From positions 1 to 64,000 of the forward strand of contig NZ_CALPDE010000010.1 of the NCBI RefSeq assembly GCF_943193185.1: 64,000 bases of DNA. Direction: 5' to 3'. The position numbers and the translations under genes are program-made. The stretch is from Lactococcus ileimucosae (GTDB lineage Bacteria > Bacillota > Bacilli > Lactobacillales > Streptococcaceae). Position 1 is the stretch's first letter. The number at the start of each line of letters is the position of its first letter. The notes beneath the pieces were generated by a model. That model saw only the letters and a list, made by a program, of their open reading frames with translations. It did not search any database and was not told the DNA's origin. Below are positions 1 to 7,010 of the stretch, piece after piece.

Positions 1-330
1 GAACATCCAGCCTTTACGGCTGCTTTGAAAAATGACTTTGCGGAGGTGGATCCTAACGGTGAGAAGAAGGCCTTTGCTCTTTCCCTAGCAGAACTCAATC
101 ATCTTTCGGGTCCAGAAAAAGCTTTCCCAACAATGGCTTCACGTGGAGGTGGCGGCTTTAGGCCGAGAACATTGTTTAACAATAACCGATCATGGGCAGT
201 TTTGGCTAGTGGCCATCTAGGATCATTTGCTATTTTAAATATAAATGTCGGTCTTGTTTCACAGGTAGCAGCAGCTCGTCCTAATCTCATCCTCCGTGAC
301 CAAGACGGTGCATGGACTTCAAGCATATAA
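1..330 (+). CDS. C-terminal fragment of a secreted DUF6273-like protein (5' end outside the window)
   Basis: The reading frame is open from base 1 and stops with TAA at 328-330, so the gene starts outside the window. The visible 109 residues contain AFALSLAELNHLSGP, a W-A-V-L-A-S-G core and AARPNLIL near the end. The protein coded at 54430-56106 ends in the same way, with AFALSLADVVRLSGP, W-R-V-F-A and GVRPALIV, so the two are paralogues at the C-terminus. This tail resembles the DUF6273 module, which has a tryptophan-rich core followed by GVRPAL. The N-terminus is missing, so secretion is inferred only from the paralogue. Function is unknown. A strong hairpin follows about 165 bases downstream. 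Confidence 0.7.
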   Translation, partial: EHPAFTAALKNDFAEVDPNGEKKAFALSLAELNHLSGPEKAFPTMASRGGGGFRPRTLFNNNRSWAVLASGHLGSFAILNINVGLVSQVAAARPNLILRDQDGAWTSSI

Positions 331-493
331 GCACTGATCAGCAAGTGATTTATCAAAAATACCAAGAGAAAATACAAAATACCTGTCTTTTAGAAAATTT
401 TAAGTTTTAATTGAGTGGACTTTAAGAGAGATGGCGTATAATTTTCTTGTGATGTATCAAGCATAACTTAATCAGAATACATGAGTGATAGAA

Positions 494-512
494 AAAGAGC
501 GAAAGCTCTTTT
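494..512 (+). terminator. Rho-independent terminator downstream of the first gene
   Basis: AAAGAGC, loop GAAA, GCTCTTT, then TTAGTTTT. It separates the first gene from the relP operon. Bases 331-585 hold no convincing gene. Confidence 0.65.
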
Positions 513-585
513 AGTTTTAGCTGAGAGTTTAAGAGGAAGAAGGAAGAAAAATAGAGACCTTAAAACTGATAAATTTTGCAGTCTT

Positions 586-594
586 TGTTATAAT
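586..594 (+). promoter_or_regulatory. Extended -10 promoter of the relPRS operon
   Basis: TG-T-TATAAT is a perfect extended -10; no good -35 lies 16-18 bases upstream. It predicts a transcript start near 601-603, so the upstream in-frame GTG at 597 cannot be the start codon. Confidence 0.65.
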
Positions 595-632
595 GAGTGT
601 ATGTGAAAACTCTTTCAAGAATGGAATGGGAC

Positions 633-1286
633 ATGAATAAAGAAATAATGAATACTCGTTTTGAAGTAGAAGAATTTGAAAAACTTAAGCAAAATCTGGT
701 CAAATACGAATGCGCCTTAGCGGTCATAATGACCGAATTTTCTAATCTCAATGCCTACTATAACGCTTATGAACCGGTTAATCCGATTGAGCATATCAAG
801 AAGAGGATAAAATCCCCAGAAAGTATTGCGGGTAAGTTGAAGAAAAAAGGTTTACCCGTGACAGCAGAAGCTGCTGAACAATATTTATCTGACATAGCAG
901 GAGTAAGGATCATTTGCGCTTACGCCAAAAATATCTACGAAATCGTGGATATTATCAAAAGTCAAGAAGGCTTTAAGGTTATCAGTGAAAAGGATTATTT
1001 GGAACATCCGAAACCAAGTGGCTACCGCTCTTATCATATGATTTTGGAAGTTTATCTTGGACCCCTTTTTAACAACGAAACCCGCCGCGTAGAGATACAA
1101 CTTCGCACTTCAGCAATGGACTTTTGGGCGACATTGGAACATAAGGTTCGTTATAAGTATGGTGGGGAAATGCCAGACCACCTTAGCAACGAGCTTCAAG
1201 TGTGTGCAGAACAAATCCATGCGCTGGATAATCGGATGTATCTTATTCATGAATTAGTAGATATGATAAATGAGGAGGAAATTTAA
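633..1286 (+). CDS. relP: Small alarmone synthetase (GTP pyrophosphokinase) RelP-type
   Basis: Single-domain (p)ppGpp synthetase with no HD hydrolase or TGS/ACT domains, 217 residues from ATG 633. Visible motifs are RIKSPESIAGKL (about 58-69), SDIAGVRI (86-93), GYRSYH (120-125), VEIQLRTSAMDFWA (143-156) and LEHKVRYK (158-165), which form the ATP- and GTP-binding synthetase core. It transfers pyrophosphate from ATP to GDP or GTP in the cytoplasm. The stop overlaps the next start by one base, and the following genes code a receiver protein and a histidine kinase. This is the relP-relR-relS arrangement known from streptococci. ATG 633 was chosen because transcription probably begins near 601. 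ATG 621 or GTG 603 remain possible, the latter as a leaderless start. Confidence 0.88.
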   Translation: MNKEIMNTRFEVEEFEKLKQNLVKYECALAVIMTEFSNLNAYYNAYEPVNPIEHIKKRIKSPESIAGKLKKKGLPVTAEAAEQYLSDIAGVRIICAYAKNIYEIVDIIKSQEGFKVISEKDYLEHPKPSGYRSYHMILEVYLGPLFNNETRRVEIQLRTSAMDFWATLEHKVRYKYGGEMPDHLSNELQVCAEQIHALDNRMYLIHELVDMINEEEI

Positions 1287-1681
1287 TGACTAAAAAAATA
1301 TACATTGCGGATGATGACGATAATATTCGCTTGGCAATCAAAGCTTTTTTGGAAAAAGAAGAATTTGAAGTAGAGGATTTTCCGACAGGAGATTTGTTAC
1401 TGGAACGCTTTAACGAGCAACCGAGTGACTTTGTCATCTTGGATGTCATGATGCCGGGGTCAAACGGTTTTACAATTTTGAAGGCGCTTCGTGCTCAGAG
1501 CATCGTTCCGATCATTATGTTAACTGCACGTGACAGTGATTTAGACTATGCCACAGGACTAGACTTGGGAAGTGATGACTACTTTACGAAACCTTTTAGT
1601 CCAATGGAGTTGGTCATGCGTGTTAAAGCAATTTTCCGCCGTATCGAGTTCGAAAAACAAAAAAATGAAGAAGCAGAGTAA
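1286..1681 (+). CDS. relR: Stand-alone receiver-domain response regulator
   Basis: 131-residue CheY-like receiver with the acidic pocket near D9-D12, phospho-acceptor D53 in VILDVMMPG, switch T80 and conserved K102 in YFTKPF. The receiver resembles the OmpR family and continues into an RRIEFEKQK linker, but the gene stops there. No winged-helix DNA-binding domain follows, and the next gene begins ten bases later behind its own RBS, so a frameshifted output domain is excluded in this window. GAGGAGG lies nine bases before the start. It probably receives phosphate from the kinase downstream. Its output may be protein-protein, for example on RelP or another regulator; that is inference. Confidence 0.85.
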   Translation: MTKKIYIADDDDNIRLAIKAFLEKEEFEVEDFPTGDLLLERFNEQPSDFVILDVMMPGSNGFTILKALRAQSIVPIIMLTARDSDLDYATGLDLGSDDYFTKPFSPMELVMRVKAIFRRIEFEKQKNEEAE

Positions 1682-1690
1682 GGAGCAATT

Positions 1691-3082
1691 ATGATTAGGA
1701 GAAAACCACTCAGTATTAAGGCACGCTTGCTTCTTACAAATATTGGTTTTGTCTTCTTTGCTTTTCTCTGGATTATCTTAATTTTTAATCTCTTAATCAA
1801 TAACTATATCAGCAATTCAGCTTCCAGTCAGTTAGCGCAAGTTAGAAGTTATCAAGCACAGATCACTTCGCCCTCAGGCAGTATATCTATTAATCTAGAA
1901 GATGCCCCTCGGGGAAGTTTTAATACACACCCCGTTGCTTTTAATATGAATGACAAGTACGAAGTACAGGATTTAGAAAAAGTAGGCAACTTTGAGAAAG
2001 AAACAGCAAATCATATTGCTCATGCCTTGAAAAGTCAAAAAGTTTCACTTGATAATGTGAAAAATTATCGCCTTGATATATCAGGAAGCACTTTTTATAT
2101 CGAAGCGAGTCGCCAAGAATCTGGGCTCTATCAAGTGCTGTATGTTGATATCACAGGGATTATTAATTTTACTAACTCGGTGAATCTATTTTTGGTTTCC
2201 GTTGCTCTAGCCGTCATCTTAATTTTAAGCTTGGCTGTGACTTTTGTAACGCAAAGACTGATTAAACCATTGTCTATCTTAGCGAAATTTGCGACACGTA
2301 TCGGGCAAGGAGACTTTACTGAATACAAGGGAAGCTTCCAAGATCGTGAATTAGCTACCTTAGCGCATAATATGAATGTGGCTGCAAGACAGCTAGATAA
2401 TAACGATAAAAATCAAAAGCTTTTCTTTCAAAACGCTTCGCATGAGCTTCGTACACCCCTAATGGCGATTAAGAGCTATGCTGAGGGGATTTCTTATGAA
2501 GTAATGGATCCCAAAAAGGCGAGTGAAACGATTCTTTATGAAACCGATCGGATGAGCGAGTTAGTTGAAGATCTTTTGACCTTATCGCGCCTTGACAGTC
2601 TTGGAGGACATCAAGAGATGGCGCGTCAAGATGTTCGAGCAATCATGCGTGACATTGTTAAAGAGCAAGAAATCTTCGCCGAGCAAAAAGGCGTGAAGAT
2701 AACAAGTGTTTTCGATAAAAAAGCAGTCATGCTAACGTGTAACTATAAGGCCTTGCGTCGAGCAGTGAGTAATCTAGTTTCAAATGCCATGCGCTATGTG
2801 GAAACAGAACTTACGCTCACTTGTGTAAATAAGGGACACGAGATTCTCATCTCAGTTGCAAATGATGGACCTGTCATTGATTCAGAGACCTTGCCCCATA
2901 TTTTTGAACGTTTTTACAAAGGCGCAGGAGGGGTTCATGGTATTGGTTTAGCCATTGTCAAAAGCATTGTTGAACAGCATCGGGGGCAAATCTATGTCAA
3001 GAGTGAAGATAATCAGACTGTTTTCACCATGATTTTTAGCAAAACTCCAGAAAAGATGCTTGAAAAGAAAGAGGAAATTTGA
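1691..3082 (+). CDS. relS: Membrane sensor histidine kinase of the relPRS operon
   Basis: 463-residue sensor kinase. TM helices lie at about 18-40 and 165-190 around an extracytoplasmic region of about 125 residues, followed by a HAMP-like linker, the HisKA box NASHELRTP with H251, an N-box (NLVSNAMRYV, near 365) and a G2 box (GIGLAIV, near 418). It autophosphorylates H251 and should donate to the receiver encoded just upstream. The start is preceded by AAGGAGC, and the ten-base spacing implies co-transcription with relP and relR. The ligand cannot be told from sequence. The rplS promoter sits inside the last codons of this gene. Confidence 0.88.
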   Translation: MIRRKPLSIKARLLLTNIGFVFFAFLWIILIFNLLINNYISNSASSQLAQVRSYQAQITSPSGSISINLEDAPRGSFNTHPVAFNMNDKYEVQDLEKVGNFEKETANHIAHALKSQKVSLDNVKNYRLDISGSTFYIEASRQESGLYQVLYVDITGIINFTNSVNLFLVSVALAVILILSLAVTFVTQRLIKPLSILAKFATRIGQGDFTEYKGSFQDRELATLAHNMNVAARQLDNNDKNQKLFFQNASHELRTPLMAIKSYAEGISYEVMDPKKASETILYETDRMSELVEDLLTLSRLDSLGGHQEMARQDVRAIMRDIVKEQEIFAEQKGVKITSVFDKKAVMLTCNYKALRRAVSNLVSNAMRYVETELTLTCVNKGHEILISVANDGPVIDSETLPHIFERFYKGAGGVHGIGLAIVKSIVEQHRGQIYVKSEDNQTVFTMIFSKTPEKMLEKKEEI

Positions 3083-3088
3083 TAGAAT
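3060..3088 (+). promoter_or_regulatory. Promoter of rplS
   Basis: -35 TTGAAA (3060-3065), 17-base spacer, extended -10 TGATAGAAT ending at 3088. It lies within the 3' end of the kinase gene, so rplS has its own transcript starting near 3095. Confidence 0.65.
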
Positions 3089-3094
3089 GTGAGA

Positions 3095-3169
3095 AGTGCC
3101 GTTTTGGCATAAATAAAACTGTTTATCCGCTGGGCCAAAGGCTTTATTGATAAGCAAAAGGAGAAAAAA
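3095..3169 (+). ncRNA. Probable L19 leader RNA (autoregulatory 5' UTR)
   Basis: About 75 untranslated bases between the predicted transcript start and rplS. They contain a GTGCC-GTTTT-GGCAT hairpin, then GCTGGGCC and AAAGGCTTT elements. Ribosomal L19 leaders are known from low-GC Gram-positives. Assignment here rests on position and simple folding only; a covariance-model match was not possible. Confidence 0.4.
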
Positions 3170-3520
3170 ATGTCTATTTCATTGATCGATTCTATCAATG
3201 CAAGTCAACTTCGTTCAGATATCCCTGAGTTCCGTTCTGGAGATACTGTACGTGTTCACGCTAAAGTTGTCGAAGGAACTCGCGAACGTATCCAAATGTT
3301 CGAAGGTGTCGTTATTGCACGTAAAGGTTCTGGCATCTCAGAAACTTACACTGTTCGTAAAATTTCAAACGGTGTGGGTGTAGAACGTATCTTCCCTCTT
3401 CACACTCCACGTGTTGAAAAAATCGAAGTTATCCGTCACGGTCGTGTACGTCGTGCTAAACTTTACTACTTGCGTGCATTGCAAGGTAAAGCAGCCCGTA
3501 TCCCAGAACGTCGTAAATAA
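3170..3520 (+). CDS. rplS: 50S ribosomal protein L19
   Basis: 116-residue L19, full length. It has [16 protein letters not shown] (about 20-35), [35 protein letters not shown] and the basic C-terminus [11 protein letters not shown]...IPERRK typical of the family. It sits at the 30S-50S interface. AAAAGGAGAAAAAA precedes the start. It is monocistronic here: its own promoter lies upstream and a strong terminator follows directly. Confidence 0.97.
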   Translation: MSISLIDSINASQLRSDIPEFRSGDTVRVHAKVVEGTRERIQMFEGVVIARKGSGISETYTVRKISNGVGVERIFPLHTPRVEKIEVIRHGRVRRAKLYYLRALQGKAARIPERRK

Positions 3521-3533
3521 TTTTGACTTGTCT

Positions 3534-3560
3534 AACCGCTCTGTTGAGCGGTTTTTCTTT
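3534..3560 (+). terminator. rplS terminator
   Basis: AACCGCTC, loop TGTT, GAGCGGTT, then TTTCTTTTT. Confidence 0.85.
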
Positions 3561-3608
3561 TTACTAAAATGACTTGTGAAAACAGTGAAATCTTGGAATT
3601 AAAAAAAA

Positions 3609-3630
3609 GGGGGCAGTTGGATTTGAACCA
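3609..3630 (-). other. Fragment resembling the 3' end of a tRNA gene (possible integration scar)
   Basis: Read on the minus strand the 22 bases give TGG, the T-loop TTCAAAT, T-stem strand CCAAC, acceptor strand TGCCCCC, then a run of eight T. The first two bases of the expected 5' T-stem strand (GTTGG) do not match and no upstream tRNA arms are present, so this is not a functional tRNA. Tyrosine recombinases commonly use tRNA 3' ends as attachment cores, so a scar of past integration is a reasonable inference. Confidence 0.35.
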
Positions 3631-3660
3631 TTGAACTTTAAAACCTAAATATGATATAGT
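3631..3660 (+). promoter_or_regulatory. Promoter of the putative antitoxin RNA
   Basis: -35 TTGAAC (3631-3636), 18-base spacer, extended -10 TGATATAGT ending at 3660. Transcription would begin near 3667. Confidence 0.5.
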
Positions 3661-3666
3661 TGAGGC

Positions 3667-3782
3667 ATCAAAAAAGGACTTGCGTCAACAAGTTCCATGT
3701 AGCCGTTTTAAGAACGGTAGCCGAATTTAATTATTATATAAAAATAATCGTCAACGGGCTAAGCTGAACGGTTATTTTTTGT
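3667..3782 (+). ncRNA. Putative antisense RNA antitoxin opposite a holin-like toxin mRNA
   Basis: About 115-base predicted transcript with hairpins GGACTTG/CAAGTTCC (3676-3696) and AGCCGTT/AACGGTAGCC. It ends in a terminator with arms 3743-3751 and 3768-3776 (one G-U pair) followed by six T. The terminator overlaps the 3' end of the minus-strand mini-gene at 3772-3840, so the two transcripts are convergent and complementary. The minus strand has its own terminator at 3669-3696 (U-tract from the A-run at 3670-3675). This is the layout of type I toxin-antitoxin modules. Inferred from sequence layout only. Confidence 0.45.
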
Positions 3783-3840
3783 TTCTATCACTGATTTTTA
3801 ATATCAGCGTTGCAAATGCAAGAGCAAACATTATTGACAA
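3772..3840 (-). CDS. Putative holin-like (Hol-Tox family) type I toxin peptide, possibly degenerate
   Basis: 22-codon frame from TTG 3840 to TAA 3772. The product contains SIMFALAFATLILKISD and ends NKK, closely matching the pattern of the short 'putative holin-like toxin' family: a single hydrophobic helix with an AFATL core, then a charged tail. Family members act on the cell membrane when not silenced by antisense RNA. The start is uncertain. TTG is preceded by AAAGGCG, and a stop codon five codons further upstream limits the frame. A perfect GTGAG/CTCAC hairpin lies in the upstream leader (about 3861-3875), as expected for structured type I toxin mRNAs. A weak -10 TACAAT sits at 3936-3941. 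It may be an intact short toxin or a decaying one. Confidence 0.45.
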   Translation of the reverse strand: MSIMFALAFATLILKISDRNKK

Positions 3841-4001
3841 ATCTTTCGCCTTTCATGTTTTGTGAGGCCTGCTCACGAAAATATCATCAGCATCACCTCT
3901 GGTCGGATTACCATCCATTAAAGGCTGCAAAAATTATTGTATCGTAAAAGTAAAACTTACTAGAGCAGTTTCGTTGACACTTACTCATGATTAAAGCATT
4001 T

Positions 4002-4029
4002 TTGATTTGAAATGGTTCTGTGATAGAAT
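4002..4029 (+). promoter_or_regulatory. Promoter of the RpiR-family regulator gene
   Basis: -35 TTGATT (4002-4007), 16-base spacer, extended -10 TGATAGAAT ending at 4029. Confidence 0.6.
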
Positions 4030-4075
4030 AAAAGAGAAGTATGCGGGCATTAAAAACGGATGAAGAGGAATAGAT

Positions 4076-4804
4076 ATGTTGAGTTTTCAAGAACGTATAA
4101 GGAATAAAGAAAATAGATTGACAGAGCTAGAGGAAGACTTAGCAGACTATATTCTTAAACATAAGGAAGAAGTGAGTCAAACAAAAATTGTTATCTTATC
4201 ACAAAAATTCTACACCGTGCCTAATACGATTACACGTTTCTGTAAAAAATTAGGTTATGATAATTTTTCTGAGTTTAAGATAAATCTTAAGCAAGAGTTA
4301 GCAATTCCGGAAGCAACAAGCCCCCATAAGGAAATTCTTTTGAAAAACTTTGATCTCATTGATAAAGAACGAGAGATGAGAGTTGTGCAGCTCATGCAGA
4401 AAGCTAAATTTGTCAATTTTTATGCCCTAGATCAGACAGGACTTTTAACTAAAATGTATGTGAAAAGTCTCTTTGCATTGGATAATAAGTTTCAATTTTT
4501 TGAATATCAGCAGGAGATGAAAAAGAAAATTCTGAGTTCGTCCAGTGAGCTGTTCTTTTTTGTTTCCTTATCTGGCGAAACACCGTCAGTTTTAGAGTTG
4601 GCGACACTGGCTAAGGAGAAAAAACACAAAATTGTTAGCCTTACTAATCTAAAGGAGAACAGATTGGTTCAACTCTCAGACATTTCGCTCTTTTGCTTAA
4701 CGGAAGAGGAGGAGGTGAACGGCTATGATACAACTGACAAAACGCCGTTACTCTTGATTTTGCAGTCGCTTTACTATACTTATCGTGGAATTTTACACAT
4801 TTAA
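4076..4804 (+). CDS. MurR/RpiR family transcriptional regulator (HTH_6 + SIS)
   Basis: 242 residues. The N-terminal RpiR-type helix-turn-helix (about 1-75) includes LADYILKHKEEV, then TVPNTITRFCKKLGYDNFSEFK as recognition region. The C-terminal half is a SIS-like sugar-phosphate binding domain with FVSLSGETPSVLELA (about 162-176) and HKIVSLTN. Such regulators sense phosphosugars and control adjacent sugar genes. The PTS transporter gene starts about 100 bases downstream behind a terminator and its own promoter, so it is the likely target. AAGAGG lies before ATG. Whether it represses or activates cannot be seen. Confidence 0.88.
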   Translation: MLSFQERIRNKENRLTELEEDLADYILKHKEEVSQTKIVILSQKFYTVPNTITRFCKKLGYDNFSEFKINLKQELAIPEATSPHKEILLKNFDLIDKEREMRVVQLMQKAKFVNFYALDQTGLLTKMYVKSLFALDNKFQFFEYQQEMKKKILSSSSELFFFVSLSGETPSVLELATLAKEKKHKIVSLTNLKENRLVQLSDISLFCLTEEEEVNGYDTTDKTPLLLILQSLYYTYRGILHI

Positions 4805-4810
4805 AAATAT

Positions 4811-4836
4811 ACTTTTCGAAAGAAAAGTGTTTTTTT
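4811..4836 (+). terminator. Terminator of the RpiR-family gene
   Basis: ACTTTTC, loop GAAA, GAAAAGT, then GTTTTTTT. Confidence 0.75.
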
Positions 4837-4846
4837 AGTAGTTTTG

Positions 4847-4874
4847 TTGAAAGCGTTTTACATTGTGGTAATAT
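4847..4874 (+). promoter_or_regulatory. PTS operon promoter overlapped by a cre-like site
   Basis: -35 TTGAAA (4847-4852), 16-base spacer, -10 TAATAT (4869-4874). Bases 4848-4862, TGAAAGCGTTTTACA, are a CcpA cre-like sequence with one extra or mismatched base against TGAAANCGNTTNCA. It sits on the -35, the position expected for carbon catabolite repression. Confidence 0.6.
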
Positions 4875-4907
4875 TTATGTACAACAAAAAATAAAAAGGT
4901 AGGTTAA

Positions 4908-6962
4908 ATGATGAGTAACCAAAAGAATCTCTATGCTCCTTTTGATGGCGAAATCCTTAAGCTAGAGCATGTTAAAGATCCGATTTTCTCTGAGAAAACG
5001 ATGGGGGAGGGTTATGCAGTTGAGCCCACGGGAGAAACGATATATGCCCCTGTTTCTGGCAGAGTAAGAATGGTTCAAGGCCATGCTGCAGGATTTGATA
5101 CAGCAGATGATTTGCAAGTATTGCTTCATATTGGTATTGATACAGTAAGCCTTGACAAATCGGTATTTGAATTCAATATTAAAGAAGGGGACAGTGTAAA
5201 AGCTGGCCAAGCTATTGGACGTGTGAACTGGAAAGCTGTTGAAGAGGCTGGGCTTGAAAAAACGGCTATTGTGGTTATTACTAACACAGCTGAAAAACTG
5301 GAAAGACTTCAGATCAGTGACTCAGGAAAAGTAAAAGGTGGAAGTCCGATTGGTGAGGCTATTGTAAAAGGAGTAGCCAAAGCAAAAACTGCCGAGTCCC
5401 AGAAGAAAAAGAAAAAATTTGTCTTGGGTGGCTTCTTTCAGGAGTTAGGGAAAACCTTCATGCTTCCAGTTGCCCTTATGGCTTTCATGGGCTTACTCTT
5501 AGGTTTGGGAAGTTCATTTTCTAGCCAATCTACTATTGATGCTTTCCCATTCTTAGGCAACGAAGTACTCCAAGTTATTTTCCGCTTCTTTTCTGCAATT
5601 GGTGGCTTTGCTTTCAGCAATCTTCCCGTAATGTTTGCGATGGCAATTCCTTTAGGTTTGGCAAAGAAAGAAAAAGGAGTGGCCGCTTTCTCTGGGTTTG
5701 TAGGCTACATGGTTATGAACCTCTCTATTAATTTCTTTTTAACAGAACGTGGCCAACTTGCGGATGCAGAACTCATGCAAAAAGCAGGTCAAGGGATGGC
5801 CTTAGGTGTTCAAACTATCGAGATGGGAGTTCTTGGAGGTATCATTGCTGGTATTATTGTTTACAATCTCCATAAGAAATTCTACAATATCCAACTTTCA
5901 GATAGTTTTGCATTTTTCGGTGGTTCAAGATTTGTCCCAATTATTACAGCTTTAGTAATGGCATTGGTGGGCTTACTTATTCCTGTAATCTGGCCGCTCT
6001 TTGCCCTTCTTATCCAACAAGTGGGGAGCTTGATTCAAGGTGCAGGTATTTTCGGACCATTCCTTTTCTTCTCTGGTGAACGTTTGCTTTTACCTTTTGG
6101 ATTGCATCATATCTTGGTGGCGACTATTCGTTTCACTCAAGCTGGGGGTTCAGCACTCATTGAGGGACAAGAAGTGTATGGCGCTTTGAATATCTTCTAT
6201 GCGGAGCTCTCTAATCGCCTACCTATCTCAGGTTCAGCAACTGCTTTCTTATCGCAAGGAAAGATGCCAACCTTTATGTTCGGCCTTCCAGCTGCTGCCC
6301 TTGCGATGTATCGTACAGCTAAACCAGAAAATCGTGCAAAAATAAAAGGACTCTTAATCTCTGGTGTTATTGCAACATTTGTTACAGGTATTACAGAGCC
6401 AATTGAATTCCTCTTCCTTTTCATCAGTCCATTCCTCTGGATTTTCCATGTTATCATGACAGGACTTGGTGCATTGGTTGTCAGTCTCTTAGGCGTGACA
6501 ATCGGAAATACAGACGGTGGTGTTCTTGACTTCCTTATCTTCGGAGTGATGCAAGGCTCTTATACACAGTGGTTCTTAATTCCTCTTGTTGGTGCATTTT
6601 GGTTTGCAGCATACTACTTTACATTCAAAAAAGTTATTCTTTGGAAAAATTTGAAAACACCAGGACGTGAAGCAGTCATAGAACCAGAGTATTCAGACAA
6701 AGAAATGGGTCACTCAGGAAATACCTCAGGTTATAATGCAGAAGCAATCTTAGCTGCTCTTGGTGGAAAAGAAAACATCGTCACTTTGGACAACTGTATC
6801 ACACGTCTTCGTTTGATTTTGAATGACGGTAATATTGTTGAAGACGATAAGCTAAAAGATTTAGGTGCCTTAGGTGTCGTACATTTGGATGATACAAGTG
6901 TCCAAGTTATCATTGGGACAAAAGTAACAACTGTTCGAAATGATTTGGACAATCTGATTTAG
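4908..6962 (+). CDS. PTS sugar transporter, EIIA-EIIC-EIIB fusion (glucose superfamily)
   Basis: 684-residue single-chain permease with unusual order A-C-B. EIIA(Glc)-type domain at 1-150 has H74 in LLHIGIDTV. A lysine-rich linker near 165-172 leads to EIIC at about 175-590, with many TM helices and the GITEPIEFLFLF signature. EIIB at about 608-684 has the phospho-cysteine C630 in DNCITRLR. Phosphate passes from HPr to H74 to C630 to the incoming sugar. The downstream MalY-like gene suggests a maltose/glucose-type substrate as for MalX, but the substrate is not certain. ATG 4911 is an equally good start (AGGTAGG upstream). Confidence 0.9.
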   Translation: MMSNQKNLYAPFDGEILKLEHVKDPIFSEKTMGEGYAVEPTGETIYAPVSGRVRMVQGHAAGFDTADDLQVLLHIGIDTVSLDKSVFEFNIKEGDSVKAGQAIGRVNWKAVEEAGLEKTAIVVITNTAEKLERLQISDSGKVKGGSPIGEAIVKGVAKAKTAESQKKKKKFVLGGFFQELGKTFMLPVALMAFMGLLLGLGSSFSSQSTIDAFPFLGNEVLQVIFRFFSAIGGFAFSNLPVMFAMAIPLGLAKKEKGVAAFSGFVGYMVMNLSINFFLTERGQLADAELMQKAGQGMALGVQTIEMGVLGGIIAGIIVYNLHKKFYNIQLSDSFAFFGGSRFVPIITALVMALVGLLIPVIWPLFALLIQQVGSLIQGAGIFGPFLFFSGERLLLPFGLHHILVATIRFTQAGGSALIEGQEVYGALNIFYAELSNRLPISGSATAFLSQGKMPTFMFGLPAAALAMYRTAKPENRAKIKGLLISGVIATFVTGITEPIEFLFLFISPFLWIFHVIMTGLGALVVSLLGVTIGNTDGGVLDFLIFGVMQGSYTQWFLIPLVGAFWFAAYYFTFKKVILWKNLKTPGREAVIEPEYSDKEMGHSGNTSGYNAEAILAALGGKENIVTLDNCITRLRLILNDGNIVEDDKLKDLGALGVVHLDDTSVQVIIGTKVTTVRNDLDNLI

Positions 6963-6973
6963 AAGGAGAAAGG

Positions 6974-7000
6974 TAAAACAAGGCAGAAAGTCTTGTTTTA
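6974..7000 (+). other. Perfect 9-bp hairpin between the Shine-Dalgarno and start codon of the MalY-like gene
   Basis: TAAAACAAG (6974-6982), nine-base loop, CTTGTTTTA (6992-7000). AGGAGAAAGG at 6964-6973 ends exactly where the stem begins, and ATG 7011 follows ten bases after it. Folding would bring the Shine-Dalgarno to a functional distance. Confidence 0.6.
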
Positions 7001-7010
7001 CTATTTAGAT

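Noticed and set aside
597-602. GTG 597 as the relP start
   Set aside because: It lies only three bases after the -10 hexamer, before the predicted transcript start.
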